Shown here: one piece after another, positions 53,965-62,306 of the stretch
How positions within the stretch are numbered: position 1 is the stretch's first letter
Layout of the letters: each line of letters begins with the position of its first letter
Made by a program: the position numbers and the translations under genes
Source: Aphodosoma sp051870875
GTDB lineage: Bacteria; Bacteroidota; Bacteroidia; Bacteroidales; Paludibacteraceae
Direction of reading: 5' to 3'
Assembly (NCBI GenBank): GCA_051870875.1
Contig: JBJECG010000064.1
Span: 1-64,000, forward strand
DNA: 64,000 nucleotides
The notes under the pieces: generated by a model
What the model saw: the letters and a program-made list of their open reading frames with translations, nothing else
Told to the model about the DNA's origin: nothing
Database searches by the model: none

Positions 53965-54037
53965 GCGAAAATAGCTCAGTTGGTAGAGCATAACCTTGCC
54001 AAGGTTAGGGTCGCGGGTTCGAGTCCCGTTTTTCGCT
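53965..54037 (+). tRNA. tRNA-Gly (anticodon GCC), second copy
   Basis: Identical over 73 bases to the gene at 7985-8057: anticodon loop TTGCCAA, T-arm GCGGG-TTCGAGT-CCCGT. CCA is not encoded. Flanking sequence differs between the copies. Confidence 0.97.
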
Positions 54038-54044
54038 CTCAGTT

Positions 54045-54131
54045 GCCCAAATGGCGGAATTGGTAGACGCGCTAGTTTCAGGGACTAGTAACTGCAAAGT
54101 TGTGCAAGTTCGAGTCTTGTTTTGGGCACCA
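54045..54131 (+). tRNA. tRNA-Leu (anticodon CAG)
   Basis: Class II tRNA. Acceptor GCCCAAA pairs with TTTGGGC; anticodon stem CTAGT/ACTAG holds the loop TTCAGGG (CAG); a long variable arm and the T-arm GCAAG-TTCGAGT-CTTGT follow. The terminal CCA (54129-54131) is encoded, unlike the neighbouring tRNA-Gly. Confidence 0.95.
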
Positions 54132-54147
54132 CATAAAAGCATACGAC

Positions 54148-54234
54148 GCGCAGGTGGTGAAATTGGTATACACGCTACTTTGAGGGGGTAGTGGCCGCAA
54201 GGCCGTGTGAGTTCGAGTCTCATTCTGCGCACCA
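54148..54234 (+). tRNA. tRNA-Leu (anticodon GAG)
   Basis: Class II tRNA. Acceptor GCGCAGG pairs with TCTGCGC (one G-T); anticodon loop TTGAGGG (GAG); variable arm GGCCGCAAGGCC; T-arm GTGAG-TTCGAGT-CTCAT. CCA is encoded at 54232-54234. Confidence 0.95.
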
Positions 54235-54596
54235 GTTACCGGAAGCGGGGAAAGTCTGGAGAAGATTTTTCCCGCTTTGCTTTATGCATCGGGTTATATT
54301 CACAATGATTGCATATTCCGTATCAGTTGAAGATGGGTTGGTGGAACCGTTCTTTCAACAACTGAAACGAACATATTCCAGTTCAAGGGGTGAATCATTG
54401 GCAATCTGCAGTGAAACTTCGGGAATTTTGATTCATGTGCACTATTTGGACTACGTTCTGCATTTGTCTCTCAGGCATATTGCTTGTCCCGGTCGGATAA
54501 CCCGTCTTTTGATTGTATGTAATATGCTTGTTTTGGGCAAATTGCGCTGGAAAATCAATTGGCAATCAATATTTTGAAACTTTTGCCGTATGTGCT
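54235..54596. other. Intergenic stretch after the tRNA cluster
   Basis: About 360 bases. AAGCGGG (54243-54249) and CCCGCTT (54271-54277) form a stem with a T-rich loop end and may terminate the tRNA transcript, though no good T run follows. I see no credible gene in the rest. Confidence 0.45.
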
Positions 54597-55052
54597 TTAT
54601 TTTTCCGCCAGCTGCCGTTGTTTCCGTTTCCTGACAAAGAAGCTGCGCAGCAGTCCGAGTGATTCGTCGGCCAGTATGCCCGATATGACTTGCGTTTTCG
54701 GGTGCAGAGGTGACAGCGTGTGGCGCGAGTAGCCTTTATGCGGGTCGGCAGCACCGTATACCACACGCTGTATCTGGCTCCAGCCTATGGCTCCGGCACA
54801 CATTGTACATGGTTCGAGTGTCACGTACAGGGTACATTCTGTAAGATATTTCCCGCCTGTGACATTTGCTGCAGCGGTTATGGCCTGCATTTCGGCGTGG
54901 GCTGTCACATCGCACAGCGTTTCGGTCAGATTGTGCGCGCGGGCTATGACGCGGCCGTTCCAGACCACTACCGCCCCTACGGGGATTTCGTCTTCGTCGA
55001 ATGCGGCCTGGGCTTCAACAAGTGCCTGCCGCATGAAATATTCATCGGACAT
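54597..55052 (-). CDS. tadA: tRNA-specific adenosine deaminase
   Basis: Deaminates A34 to inosine in tRNA-Arg(ACG). The zinc cytidine-deaminase-like site is complete: His and Glu in TAHAEMQAI (His53 and Glu55 counted from the first Met) and the two cysteines in EPCTMCAGAI (Cys83, Cys86). MSDEYFMRQALVEA and IPVGAVVV are typical of TadA. Length about 151 residues. The start is 10 bases after the uvrA stop, so it is probably the second gene of a uvrA-tadA transcript. ATG 55055 is an alternative. Confidence 0.95.
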   Translation of the reverse strand: MSDEYFMRQALVEAQAAFDEDEIPVGAVVVWNGRVIARAHNLTETLCDVTAHAEMQAITAAANVTGGKYLTECTLYVTLEPCTMCAGAIGWSQIQRVVYGAADPHKGYSRHTLSPLHPKTQVISGILADESLGLLRSFFVRKRKQRQLAEK

Positions 55053-55062
55053 CATGACACGG

Positions 55063-57879
55063 TCATTGGTTTTTCGACAACTTTTTTTTCAGGTATGGTG
55101 CGGTGGCCCCCACTCCGGCCTCCGCCACTGTTTCGGGTGTGCCGCATGCTACTATCCGGCCTCCGCCGTATCCGGCCTCCGGCCCGAGGTCGATGAGCCA
55201 GTCGGCCTGGCAGAGGACATCGAGGTTGTGTTCGATGACTACAACGGTGTTGCCGCGTCCTATCAGACGCTGGAGCACTTCCATCAGGATTTTTATGTCT
55301 TCGAAGTGCAGTCCTGTAGTGGGTTCGTCGAGGATGTACATAGTGCGTCCGGTGTCGCGTTTGGCGAGTTCGGCGGCCAGTTTGACGCGCTGGCTTTCGC
55401 CGCCGGAGAGTGTAGTGGAGCTTTGTCCGAGACGGACGTATCCGAGGCCGACTTCCTGCAGCATTTTAAGTTTGTGGACGAATGCGGGCATGTTTTCGAA
55501 AAATTCCACTGACTGGTTGATGGTCATGTCGAGTACGTCGGCTATCGACTTGCCCTTGAATTTCACTTCGAGCGTTTCGCGGTTGTAGCGTTTCCCTCCG
55601 CATGTCTCGCAGGGGACGTATACGTCGGGCAGGAAGTTCATTTCTATTTTTTTCATGCCGTTGCCACCGCATGTTTCGCATCGTCCGCCTTTGGTATTGA
55701 AGGAGAAGCGTCCGGGTTTGTAGCCGCGTATTTTCGCTTCGGGCAGTCCGGCAAACAGGTTGCGGATGTCATTGAAAACTCCGGTGTATGTGGCGGGGTT
55801 GGAACGCGGGGTACGTCCGATGGGCTCCTGATTGACCATTACGACTTTGTCTATCTGTTCCATGCCTTCTATTCCTGAGTATGGCAGCGGTTCTTGGGTG
55901 CTGTGGTAGAAGTGCCGCATGAGGATGGGACATAGTGTACCGTTGATGAGCGATGATTTTCCGCTGCCGGATACTCCGGAGATGCAGGTGAGGGTGCCGA
56001 GCGGTATTTCGAGTGTCAGATTTTTCAGGTTGTTTCCCGAGGCTCCTGTCAGCCGCAGGTATTGGCCTGTGCCTGTGCGGCGCGATCCGGGTATGGGGAC
56101 CGTTTCCATGCCCCGCAGATACCGTGATGTGAGGGTGTCGGTATGAAGCATCCGGGCGAGTGTCCCTTCGAATACTACGTTGCCTCCGAGACGGCCTGCT
56201 CCGGGTCCCATGTCGACAATATAGTCGGCGGCGCGCATCATGTCCTCATCGTGTTCGACCACTATGACGGAGTTGCCCATGTCCCGCAGTCCTTTAAGCG
56301 AGTTGATTAGGCGCGTATTGTCGCACTGGTGAAGGCCGATGCTTGGTTCGTCGAGTATGTAGAGTACGTTTACGAGTTTGCTGCCTATCTGTGTTGCCAG
56401 GCGTATGCGCTGGCTTTCTCCGCCGGAGAGCGAGGCTGCCGAACGTGACAGAGAGAGGTATCCGAGTCCTACACCGAGCAGAAATCCGAGTCGTGTGCGT
56501 ATTTCCTTCAGTATTTCAGCCCCGATGGTCTGCTGCCGGTGGTCGAGGTGCGGCTCGGTGTTTTCGAGCCATGCGTGGAGCTGGTCGAGCTGCATGTCGC
56601 TGAGTTCGGCGATGTTCTTGCCGGCGATGCGGAACGAGAGGGCTTCTCTGTTCAGCCGTGTTCCGTGGCAGTGCGGGCATTCTGTCTGTGTATAGAATCC
56701 TTCGGCCCACCGCTGCCCGTTGTCCTCTCCTTCTTCCTGCTGCCGTTCGATGTAGTGTATGAGGCCGTCATATTCCATGCTGAGGTGTGTGTCGGTCTCG
56801 TCTGTCTCTATGTCTATTTTGTCTGGGGTGCCGTTGAGTATCTCGTCGAGCGCAGCTTCGGGCATGTCGGCGATGGGGGTTCTGGTGTTGCATCCCCAGC
56901 GGTCGCAGATTGCACTTATCTGTTTGAATACAATTGTGTCCCGTTCTTTCCCCAATGGGACAATGCCGCCTTTGGCTATTGACAGAGAAGGGTCGGGAAT
57001 GATCTTGCCGGTGTCTATTTTGTTGACGATGCCGAGGCCTTTGCAATATGGGCAGGCGCCTTTGGGGGTGTTGAACGAGAAGTTGTGCGGAGCGGGTTCG
57101 CTGTATGAGATGCCGGTGTCCGGATCCATCAGATGCCGTGACAGGTACCTGTGCCGGCTGCCGTCTTTCTGCATCATGAGCATGACACCGTCGCCCATGT
57201 CCATTGTCTTCGATATGCTTTTGCCTATGCGTTCGCGTTCGGACTCCCTGATGACGAGTTTGTCTACCACCACTTCGATGTCGTGGTTGCGGTAGCGGTC
57301 GAGTTTCATGCCGGGTTCTATTGTCCTCATTTCACCGTCGACACGGACGTTGGGGTATCCTTTGCGGAGTATGGACTCGAAAAGTTCCTTGTAGTGGCCT
57401 TTGCGGTTGTTGACTACGGGTGCGAGAAACAGCACGGCGTTGCCCTGTTCTTCCCTGATAAGGAAGTCGAGTATCTGTCCGTCGGTGTATTTCACCATCG
57501 CTTTGCCTGATTCATAGCTGTATGCCACTCCTATACGGGCAAAAAGCAGACGGATGAAGTCGGAAATTTCGGTGACGGTGCCTACCGTTGAACGGGGATT
57601 CTTGTTTGTCGTTTTCTGTTCTATGGCTATAACGGGGCTGAGTCCGGTGATTTCATCGACATCGGGGCGTTCCATCGACCCCATGAAATGGCGGGCGTAT
57701 GCCGAGAAAGTGTCGATATACCGGCGTTGGCCTTCTGCGTATATGGTGTCGAATGCCAACGATGATTTGCCGCTGCCACTCAGACCGGTCACCACCGTGA
57801 GGCTGTTGCGGGGGATGCTTACATCCACGTTCTTCAGGTTATGGACACGGGCACCAAGTATTTCTATTGTGTCTGACAT
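55063..57879 (-). CDS. uvrA: UvrABC system subunit A (damage-recognition ATPase)
   Basis: Finds bulky DNA lesions and loads UvrB. A tandem ABC ATPase of 938 residues: Walker A GLSGSGKSSLAFDT near residue 33 and GVSGSGKSSLINGT near 640, each with its signature LSGGESQRIRLA or LSGGESQRVKLAAEL. Zinc-finger cysteine pairs are seen in CPYCKGLG, CPHCHGTR and CETCGGNGMKK...CETCGGKRYN. Start ATG 57879 is preferred to the TTG 9 bases earlier. The partner uvrC is at 3.6-5.4 kb. Confidence 0.98.
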   Translation of the reverse strand: MSDTIEILGARVHNLKNVDVSIPRNSLTVVTGLSGSGKSSLAFDTIYAEGQRRYIDTFSAYARHFMGSMERPDVDEITGLSPVIAIEQKTTNKNPRSTVGTVTEISDFIRLLFARIGVAYSYESGKAMVKYTDGQILDFLIREEQGNAVLFLAPVVNNRKGHYKELFESILRKGYPNVRVDGEMRTIEPGMKLDRYRNHDIEVVVDKLVIRESERERIGKSISKTMDMGDGVMLMMQKDGSRHRYLSRHLMDPDTGISYSEPAPHNFSFNTPKGACPYCKGLGIVNKIDTGKIIPDPSLSIAKGGIVPLGKERDTIVFKQISAICDRWGCNTRTPIADMPEAALDEILNGTPDKIDIETDETDTHLSMEYDGLIHYIERQQEEGEDNGQRWAEGFYTQTECPHCHGTRLNREALSFRIAGKNIAELSDMQLDQLHAWLENTEPHLDHRQQTIGAEILKEIRTRLGFLLGVGLGYLSLSRSAASLSGGESQRIRLATQIGSKLVNVLYILDEPSIGLHQCDNTRLINSLKGLRDMGNSVIVVEHDEDMMRAADYIVDMGPGAGRLGGNVVFEGTLARMLHTDTLTSRYLRGMETVPIPGSRRTGTGQYLRLTGASGNNLKNLTLEIPLGTLTCISGVSGSGKSSLINGTLCPILMRHFYHSTQEPLPYSGIEGMEQIDKVVMVNQEPIGRTPRSNPATYTGVFNDIRNLFAGLPEAKIRGYKPGRFSFNTKGGRCETCGGNGMKKIEMNFLPDVYVPCETCGGKRYNRETLEVKFKGKSIADVLDMTINQSVEFFENMPAFVHKLKMLQEVGLGYVRLGQSSTTLSGGESQRVKLAAELAKRDTGRTMYILDEPTTGLHFEDIKILMEVLQRLIGRGNTVVVIEHNLDVLCQADWLIDLGPEAGYGGGRIVACGTPETVAEAGVGATAPYLKKKLSKNQ

Positions 57880-57905
57880 ATAGTGCAAAATTGTACATTA
57901 CCGTG

Positions 57906-57913
57906 CAAAAATA
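57906..57913 (-). promoter_or_regulatory. -7 promoter element for uvrA
   Basis: Minus-strand TATTTTTG followed by C, 26 bases upstream of the uvrA ATG. No LexA-like dyad stood out nearby. The rest of the divergent gap (57914-58186) shows no gene. Confidence 0.5.
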
Positions 57914-58186
57914 CAATTTTTTGAGTAAACTGCCATTCTCTGCATCCATAAAACGATGTATGGAAGATAATGGCTTAGGCATCAGGTAAATCCCGGCAAA
58001 TGCAGGCTGCAAATCCGTAGGATGTAGGGCAAATGTCCGGCAGGCTGCTGTGATACAGCTGTAGACGGCAGCTCCTGATGCTGATAACTGTATGATCCAT
58101 AATGTATTGATATGATATATGCAAGACAAAGGCTTGAAAATCGACAAAAATGAGTCCGAAGAGATGTGGATATGAAAAAAAATGTG

Positions 58187-58194
58187 TACATTTG
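58187..58194 (+). promoter_or_regulatory. -7 promoter element for the TonB gene
   Basis: TACATTTG followed by CG, 35 bases before the ATG at 58230. Confidence 0.5.
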
Positions 58195-58229
58195 CGGTGC
58201 CTAAATTGCAAACAAAACAGACAATACTT

Positions 58230-58919
58230 ATGAATATCAAGAAATCACCAAAAGCCAATTTGGAAGACAAGCGCCTTACCTATATCCTCATCGGATTTGT
58301 AGTGGCGTTGTCCGTTCTATTTGTAGCCTTTGAATGGACGCAGTCGGAGGTTAAAATTCATGACATTGTGGAAGATGTTGAAATAATTGACGAAGATATC
58401 CAAATAGACCAGACCATTCAGGACGACACTCCTCCCCCTCCCCCCGCACCGCAGGAGGTACCTGACGTGATTGAGGAAATCGTAGTGGTTGAAGACGATG
58501 TCGAGACTGAGAATATCGATTTCAATACTGAAGACAATCAGGATCTTGTTCAGGAAATAGTGCAGGCTCCGGTCATAGCTCCGGTAGAAGAAGACGAAGT
58601 GGAGGAAATTTTCGTTGTGGTTGAGAAAATGCCTGAATTCCCCGGTGGAATGGCTGCTTTGATGAAATATTTCAGCGACAATGTGCGTTACCCTGTCATC
58701 GCTGCCGAAAACGGTATACAGGGTCGTGTCGTCTGTAACTTTACCGTATGGAAGGATGGTACCATCCGTGATATCAAGGTAGTGCGAGGTATTGACAAAT
58801 CGCTTGACAACGAAGCTGTCCGTCTCATTGAAAACATGCCGAAGTGGCAGCCGGGCGAACAAAGTGGCAAGAAAGTGTCTTGTAAATATACGGTACCGGT
58901 AATGTTCAAGCTGCAGTAA
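58230..58919 (+). CDS. tonB: TonB energy transducer
   Basis: Couples proton-motive force at the inner membrane to outer-membrane receptors. The 229-residue protein has a short cytoplasmic N-terminus, a membrane helix (about 18-37; LTYILIGFVVALSVLFVAF), and an acidic and proline-rich periplasmic stretch (PPPPPAPQ near 70). The C-terminal TonB domain starts at MPEFPGGMAALMKYFSDNVRYP, with QGRVVCNFTVWKDGTIRDIKVVRG and a final MPKWQPGEQSGKKV. The ATG at 58230 fits the promoter; an in-frame ATG at 58182 precedes it. ExbB and ExbD are not adjacent. Confidence 0.94.
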   Translation: MNIKKSPKANLEDKRLTYILIGFVVALSVLFVAFEWTQSEVKIHDIVEDVEIIDEDIQIDQTIQDDTPPPPPAPQEVPDVIEEIVVVEDDVETENIDFNTEDNQDLVQEIVQAPVIAPVEEDEVEEIFVVVEKMPEFPGGMAALMKYFSDNVRYPVIAAENGIQGRVVCNFTVWKDGTIRDIKVVRGIDKSLDNEAVRLIENMPKWQPGEQSGKKVSCKYTVPVMFKLQ

Positions 58920-58949
58920 CCCGCGGTAACATCCATAACTGATAATTTT

Positions 58950-58990
58950 TTGTCCGGACGCAGTTGCATATATCTGCGTCCGGACTTTTT
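58950..58990 (+). terminator. Rho-independent terminator after tonB
   Basis: A 12-bp perfect stem (GTCCGGACGCAG with CTGCGTCCGGAC), 10-base loop, five T residues. Confidence 0.93.
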
Positions 58991-59012
58991 ATAGATATAA
59001 TCATCTGGCATA

Positions 59013-59043
59013 TTGTGTAATTAAAAAAAAAAGAGTACTTTTG
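59013..59043 (+). promoter_or_regulatory. Complete Bacteroidota promoter for rplS
   Basis: TTG (59013-59015), 20-base spacer, TACTTTTG (59036-59043) followed by CA. Leader about 78 bases. Confidence 0.7.
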
Positions 59044-59126
59044 CAGCCGTTATGTGTAGCCGCTGACATGGAGTTGCGAAGCCTGTGAATGCTGCACTAT
59101 TATTTACTCTAAATGATTCATTGACA

Positions 59127-59471
59127 ATGGATTTAATTAAAATTGCAGAAGAGGCTTTTGCAGTAGAGAACAATCTCCCCTCATTCAAGAGCGGTGACAC
59201 TATCACTGTCGATTACCGTATCAAAGAGGGAAACAAGGAACGTATCCAGCGTTATCGCGGTGTTGTAATCAAAATTTGCGGTCACGGCAACTCAAAACGC
59301 TTTACCGTCCGTAAAATGTCAGACAACGTAGGTGTAGAACGTATCTTTCCTATGAACTCTCCGTTTATCGACAAAATTGAGGTCAACAAGATAGGTAAGG
59401 TACGTCGTGCCAAACTTTACTACTTGCGCAAACTTACCGGTAAGGCTGCCCGTATCGCCGAGAAACGCTGA
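59127..59471 (+). CDS. rplS: 50S ribosomal protein L19
   Basis: Large-subunit protein at the interface with the 30S subunit. The 114 residues show the L19 core: FKSGDTITVDYRIKEGNKERIQRYRGVVI, FTVRKMSDNVGVERIFPMNSPFIDKIEV and RRAKLYYLRKLTGKAARI. The start at ATG 59127 follows the promoter by about 80 bases; a more upstream ATG (59085) would add 14 residues not seen in the family. It is monocistronic between promoter and terminator, not part of the rpsP-rimM-trmD-rplS operon known from Proteobacteria and Firmicutes. Confidence 0.97.
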   Translation: MDLIKIAEEAFAVENNLPSFKSGDTITVDYRIKEGNKERIQRYRGVVIKICGHGNSKRFTVRKMSDNVGVERIFPMNSPFIDKIEVNKIGKVRRAKLYYLRKLTGKAARIAEKR

Positions 59472-59497
59472 TCGGAAGCCGTCCGGCCTGGCCTATT

Positions 59498-59546
59498 AAG
59501 AAACAGGCTTTGTCATGAATCATGACAAAGCCTGTTTCTCTTTTTG
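59498..59546 (+). terminator. Rho-independent terminator after rplS
   Basis: An 18-bp perfect stem (59500-59517 with 59521-59538), 3-base loop, then C and five T residues. Confidence 0.95.
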
Positions 59547-59640
59547 TCTTTACAATGATACGTCCATTGGGGGAACCCATCCTCGCATCTGTTGCCGGAT
59601 CACTTCCCGATCGTTGTACAAGCCCGCTGCCGGCAATACT

Positions 59641-60501
59641 TTACAGGCAGCCGCTTTTGATCTTTTCTGCCATCTCCGGATGGTTCTTGATGTAGTCAAT
59701 CGCAGTCTGATATCCGTATTGGTATATTTCCTGGTATTTGTCGAAACTGAATTCGTGGTATTCGCATAGAGCGTAGGAGTTGATAATCCAGTCGCATGCC
59801 GCTATGCCTGGCAGGGCGTTGGCATGCTGCATCGCCCGTATCGAAATGATGGCCACATTTATAGCATTGCTTTTTATACTCTTTTCTGCTACCGGCAGCA
59901 CATCTACACCTATCACATACCTGCAACCCTTTTCACGAAGACAGCGGGCCGGCAGATTGTCGAGTACTCCGCCGTCGACATAAGTGGTCTCTCCTATTCT
60001 TTTTGCTTCAAATACGCCTGGAATGGAGGCCGATGCCACGATGTACTCGCCCAGCATACCGCCGGTATCAATATATTCGGCCTGTATCAGATCGAGGTTG
60101 GTGACGCATGCCATAAACGGTGTATTCAGGCTGTCGAACGAATTGTGCGGTATCAGTTCTCTGAGAGTGTTGAGCAGGACATTGTGGTTGCTCATGCCGA
60201 GATGTCTGAAACCGGACTGGAGGGTCATGAGATGGGTTATCCGGTAGAATTTCCTGTCGTGTACTATTTCCACTATCTTTTCGGGGGCGTATCCGGCAGC
60301 ATATATGCCGCCTATTATCGCGCCCATACTGGTGCCTGCAATGCAGTCGGGATAGATGCCGTTTTCGTTAAGAGCCTGCAGCACTCCTATATGCGCAAAG
60401 CCCAATGCGCCGCCGCCACTCAAGGCTATGCCTACCAGCGGCTGCGGTGAAAGTCGTGTCGTTACCAAGCTCATAATTATCAGGAACTGGAGTTTTTTCA
60501 T
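59641..60501 (-). CDS. Patatin-like phospholipase, exported
   Basis: Serine acyl hydrolase of 286 residues with a Ser-Asp dyad. The oxyanion loop GGGALG is at residues 29-34, the nucleophile is Ser58 in GTSMG, and the Asp is in YVDGGVLDNLP. A short hydrophobic N-terminus (KLQFLIIMSLVTTRL) directly before the domain suggests export. Larger Bacteroidota relatives add POTRA and barrel domains; this one has only the catalytic part. The ATG at 60501 is 8 bases after the amylase stop, so the two are probably cotranscribed. Lipid substrate unknown. Confidence 0.9.
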   Translation of the reverse strand: MKKLQFLIIMSLVTTRLSPQPLVGIALSGGGALGFAHIGVLQALNENGIYPDCIAGTSMGAIIGGIYAAGYAPEKIVEIVHDRKFYRITHLMTLQSGFRHLGMSNHNVLLNTLRELIPHNSFDSLNTPFMACVTNLDLIQAEYIDTGGMLGEYIVASASIPGVFEAKRIGETTYVDGGVLDNLPARCLREKGCRYVIGVDVLPVAEKSIKSNAINVAIISIRAMQHANALPGIAACDWIINSYALCEYHEFSFDKYQEIYQYGYQTAIDYIKNHPEMAEKIKSGCL

Positions 60502-60509
60502 GATTGGTG

Positions 60510-62207
60510 TCAATGTGCTTGCAGCGTGAAACTGAGGCATACCACATCGTTGGCCGGGATGCTCACTACGGTGCGTTGTGCCGGTTCAAAACTTATTGTC
60601 AGCCTGTTGTTTGTCATCAATTCTACGGCTGCAACGCTTTGTGCCGGTGCCAGTCCCATTGTCTCAAACAGATGCCCGGCCACTACAATGCCCGTCTCTA
60701 ACGTCTGCTGTGCAAAGTTGGCCGCCACCAGCAGCACCTCATTGCCTGTGTAGCGTACAAAAGTGTATATGTCGTCAGGATTCAACTGAGGGTTGCGCAT
60801 GTTCAGCCACATGAGGTCGTAGAACTGACCATCTGCAACTACAGGTTGACGGGCTATGTTCAGCAACCTGTAGTATTTGTCGTAAATGGCCGCTTCAAAT
60901 TCATTAAGCTGGTTGTTGCCGTCAAGCGTCTGTTGCAGACGGCACAGTTTGTCCACGCGCCAGTAGTCGAATATGGTAGTGCGCCCGTCCCTGCCGCTGA
61001 ATCCTTCTGCATCGTCGGCATGTTCGCCCACTTCCTGTCCGGCATAAATCATCATTGCTCCAGTTGACATCAATGCCGATATGGCTGCGGCGGCAAATCC
61101 GCGTCTTACAAGGCCGTTCACGTCCTGTTGCCCGGTAATGTCAGATGCAATGCGTATCTCATCGTGGTTTTCTATGAATGAAAGCATCCTGTGCCGAATA
61201 CCATCGACAGCCTGCCAGGCGTAGGTGACAGATGAGGCCGGACCGCCATGACGGACTATCGACACCAACGTATCGTAAAGTCCTACTTTGTCGTAGAGAT
61301 AGTCAAATCCCCCATGATCCATATAACTTCGGTAGAGTTGCGGATTGTATACTTCGGCTATGAAGATAACGTTGGGGTTCAATGCCCTGATGCGGCTGAT
61401 GGCCCAATGCCAGAACTCTACAGGCACCATTTCCGCCATGTCGCAACGGAAACCGTCGACATCGTGTGAAATCCAGAACTCCAGAATTGCAATCATTTTA
61501 TGCCATGTATCGGGTATTGGGTCGAAGTGCCGTACTTTGCCGCCGCAATAGTCCACACCGTAGTTGAGCTTTACTGTCTCGTACCAGTCGTTGCGCGAAG
61601 GGTGTGCCGTAAAACAGTCATTGCCTGTGACACGAGCCGGATATTCGACATAACCCATGCGGTCGAATTCGGGGCTGAATGATTCGCCGACACAATAATA
61701 GAAATTGTTGGACACGGCGAAGTGCCAGTCTGTGCGGTCGTCGGCTCCCAGATCGCGCACCCCCTGCGGTGCCGATACCGAATGGTAGTTTCGGGCCACA
61801 TGATTCGGTACAAAATCCATTATCACCTTCAGTCCGGCCTCATGCGTGCGTCTTATCAAATCTACAAACTCCTCAAATCTCTGTCCGGTATTGTCAGCCA
61901 GGTCGGGGGCGACATTATAGTAGTCGCGTATGGCATACGGCGATCCGGCCTTACCCTTCACTATGGCAGGGTGGTTGGCCGGTCTGTCTATGGCTGAATA
62001 GTCGGTTTGCGTGGCATGGTCTATCACTCCTGTGTACCAAATATGGGTGTACCCTGCCAAACGTAAATTGTTTAACACCGTGGAAGTGAAGTTGCTGAAT
62101 TTGCCTACTCCGTTTTGTTCGATTGTTCCGTAAGGTTGTTGGTTGCCGGATGATGTCCGGTTGTTTCCAAATAGTCGTGGTAATACCTGATATATTATTG
62201 GTTTCAT
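60510..62207 (-). CDS. GH13 family alpha-amylase-like enzyme
   Basis: A glycoside hydrolase family 13 protein of 565 residues without signal peptide, thus probably cytoplasmic. The four GH13 motifs are in order: MDFVPNH (I), DGFRCDMAE with the nucleophile Asp (II), FIAEVYN with the acid-base Glu (III) and SFIENHDE with the third Asp (IV). The C-terminal beta domain closes the protein. Likely action is on alpha-glucan or maltodextrin; cyclomaltodextrinase or related activities cannot be excluded. It is followed by the patatin gene and preceded by hydG (99-base gap). Confidence 0.9.
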   Translation of the reverse strand: MKPIIYQVLPRLFGNNRTSSGNQQPYGTIEQNGVGKFSNFTSTVLNNLRLAGYTHIWYTGVIDHATQTDYSAIDRPANHPAIVKGKAGSPYAIRDYYNVAPDLADNTGQRFEEFVDLIRRTHEAGLKVIMDFVPNHVARNYHSVSAPQGVRDLGADDRTDWHFAVSNNFYYCVGESFSPEFDRMGYVEYPARVTGNDCFTAHPSRNDWYETVKLNYGVDYCGGKVRHFDPIPDTWHKMIAILEFWISHDVDGFRCDMAEMVPVEFWHWAISRIRALNPNVIFIAEVYNPQLYRSYMDHGGFDYLYDKVGLYDTLVSIVRHGGPASSVTYAWQAVDGIRHRMLSFIENHDEIRIASDITGQQDVNGLVRRGFAAAAISALMSTGAMMIYAGQEVGEHADDAEGFSGRDGRTTIFDYWRVDKLCRLQQTLDGNNQLNEFEAAIYDKYYRLLNIARQPVVADGQFYDLMWLNMRNPQLNPDDIYTFVRYTGNEVLLVAANFAQQTLETGIVVAGHLFETMGLAPAQSVAAVELMTNNRLTISFEPAQRTVVSIPANDVVCLSFTLQAH

Positions 62208-62306
62208 TACAACTGTCGTGTAAGTGGTGGTTAAAGTGAATCCGGTTCGTTCGGAAAGTGACCGCTGAAGAGAGAATCACTTTTCAACGGTCATTTGACT
62301 CTCTTG

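Noticed and set aside
54191..54577. 128-codon plus-strand frame after the tRNA cluster
   Set aside because: It begins inside the tRNA-Leu(GAG) gene and has no recognisable features.
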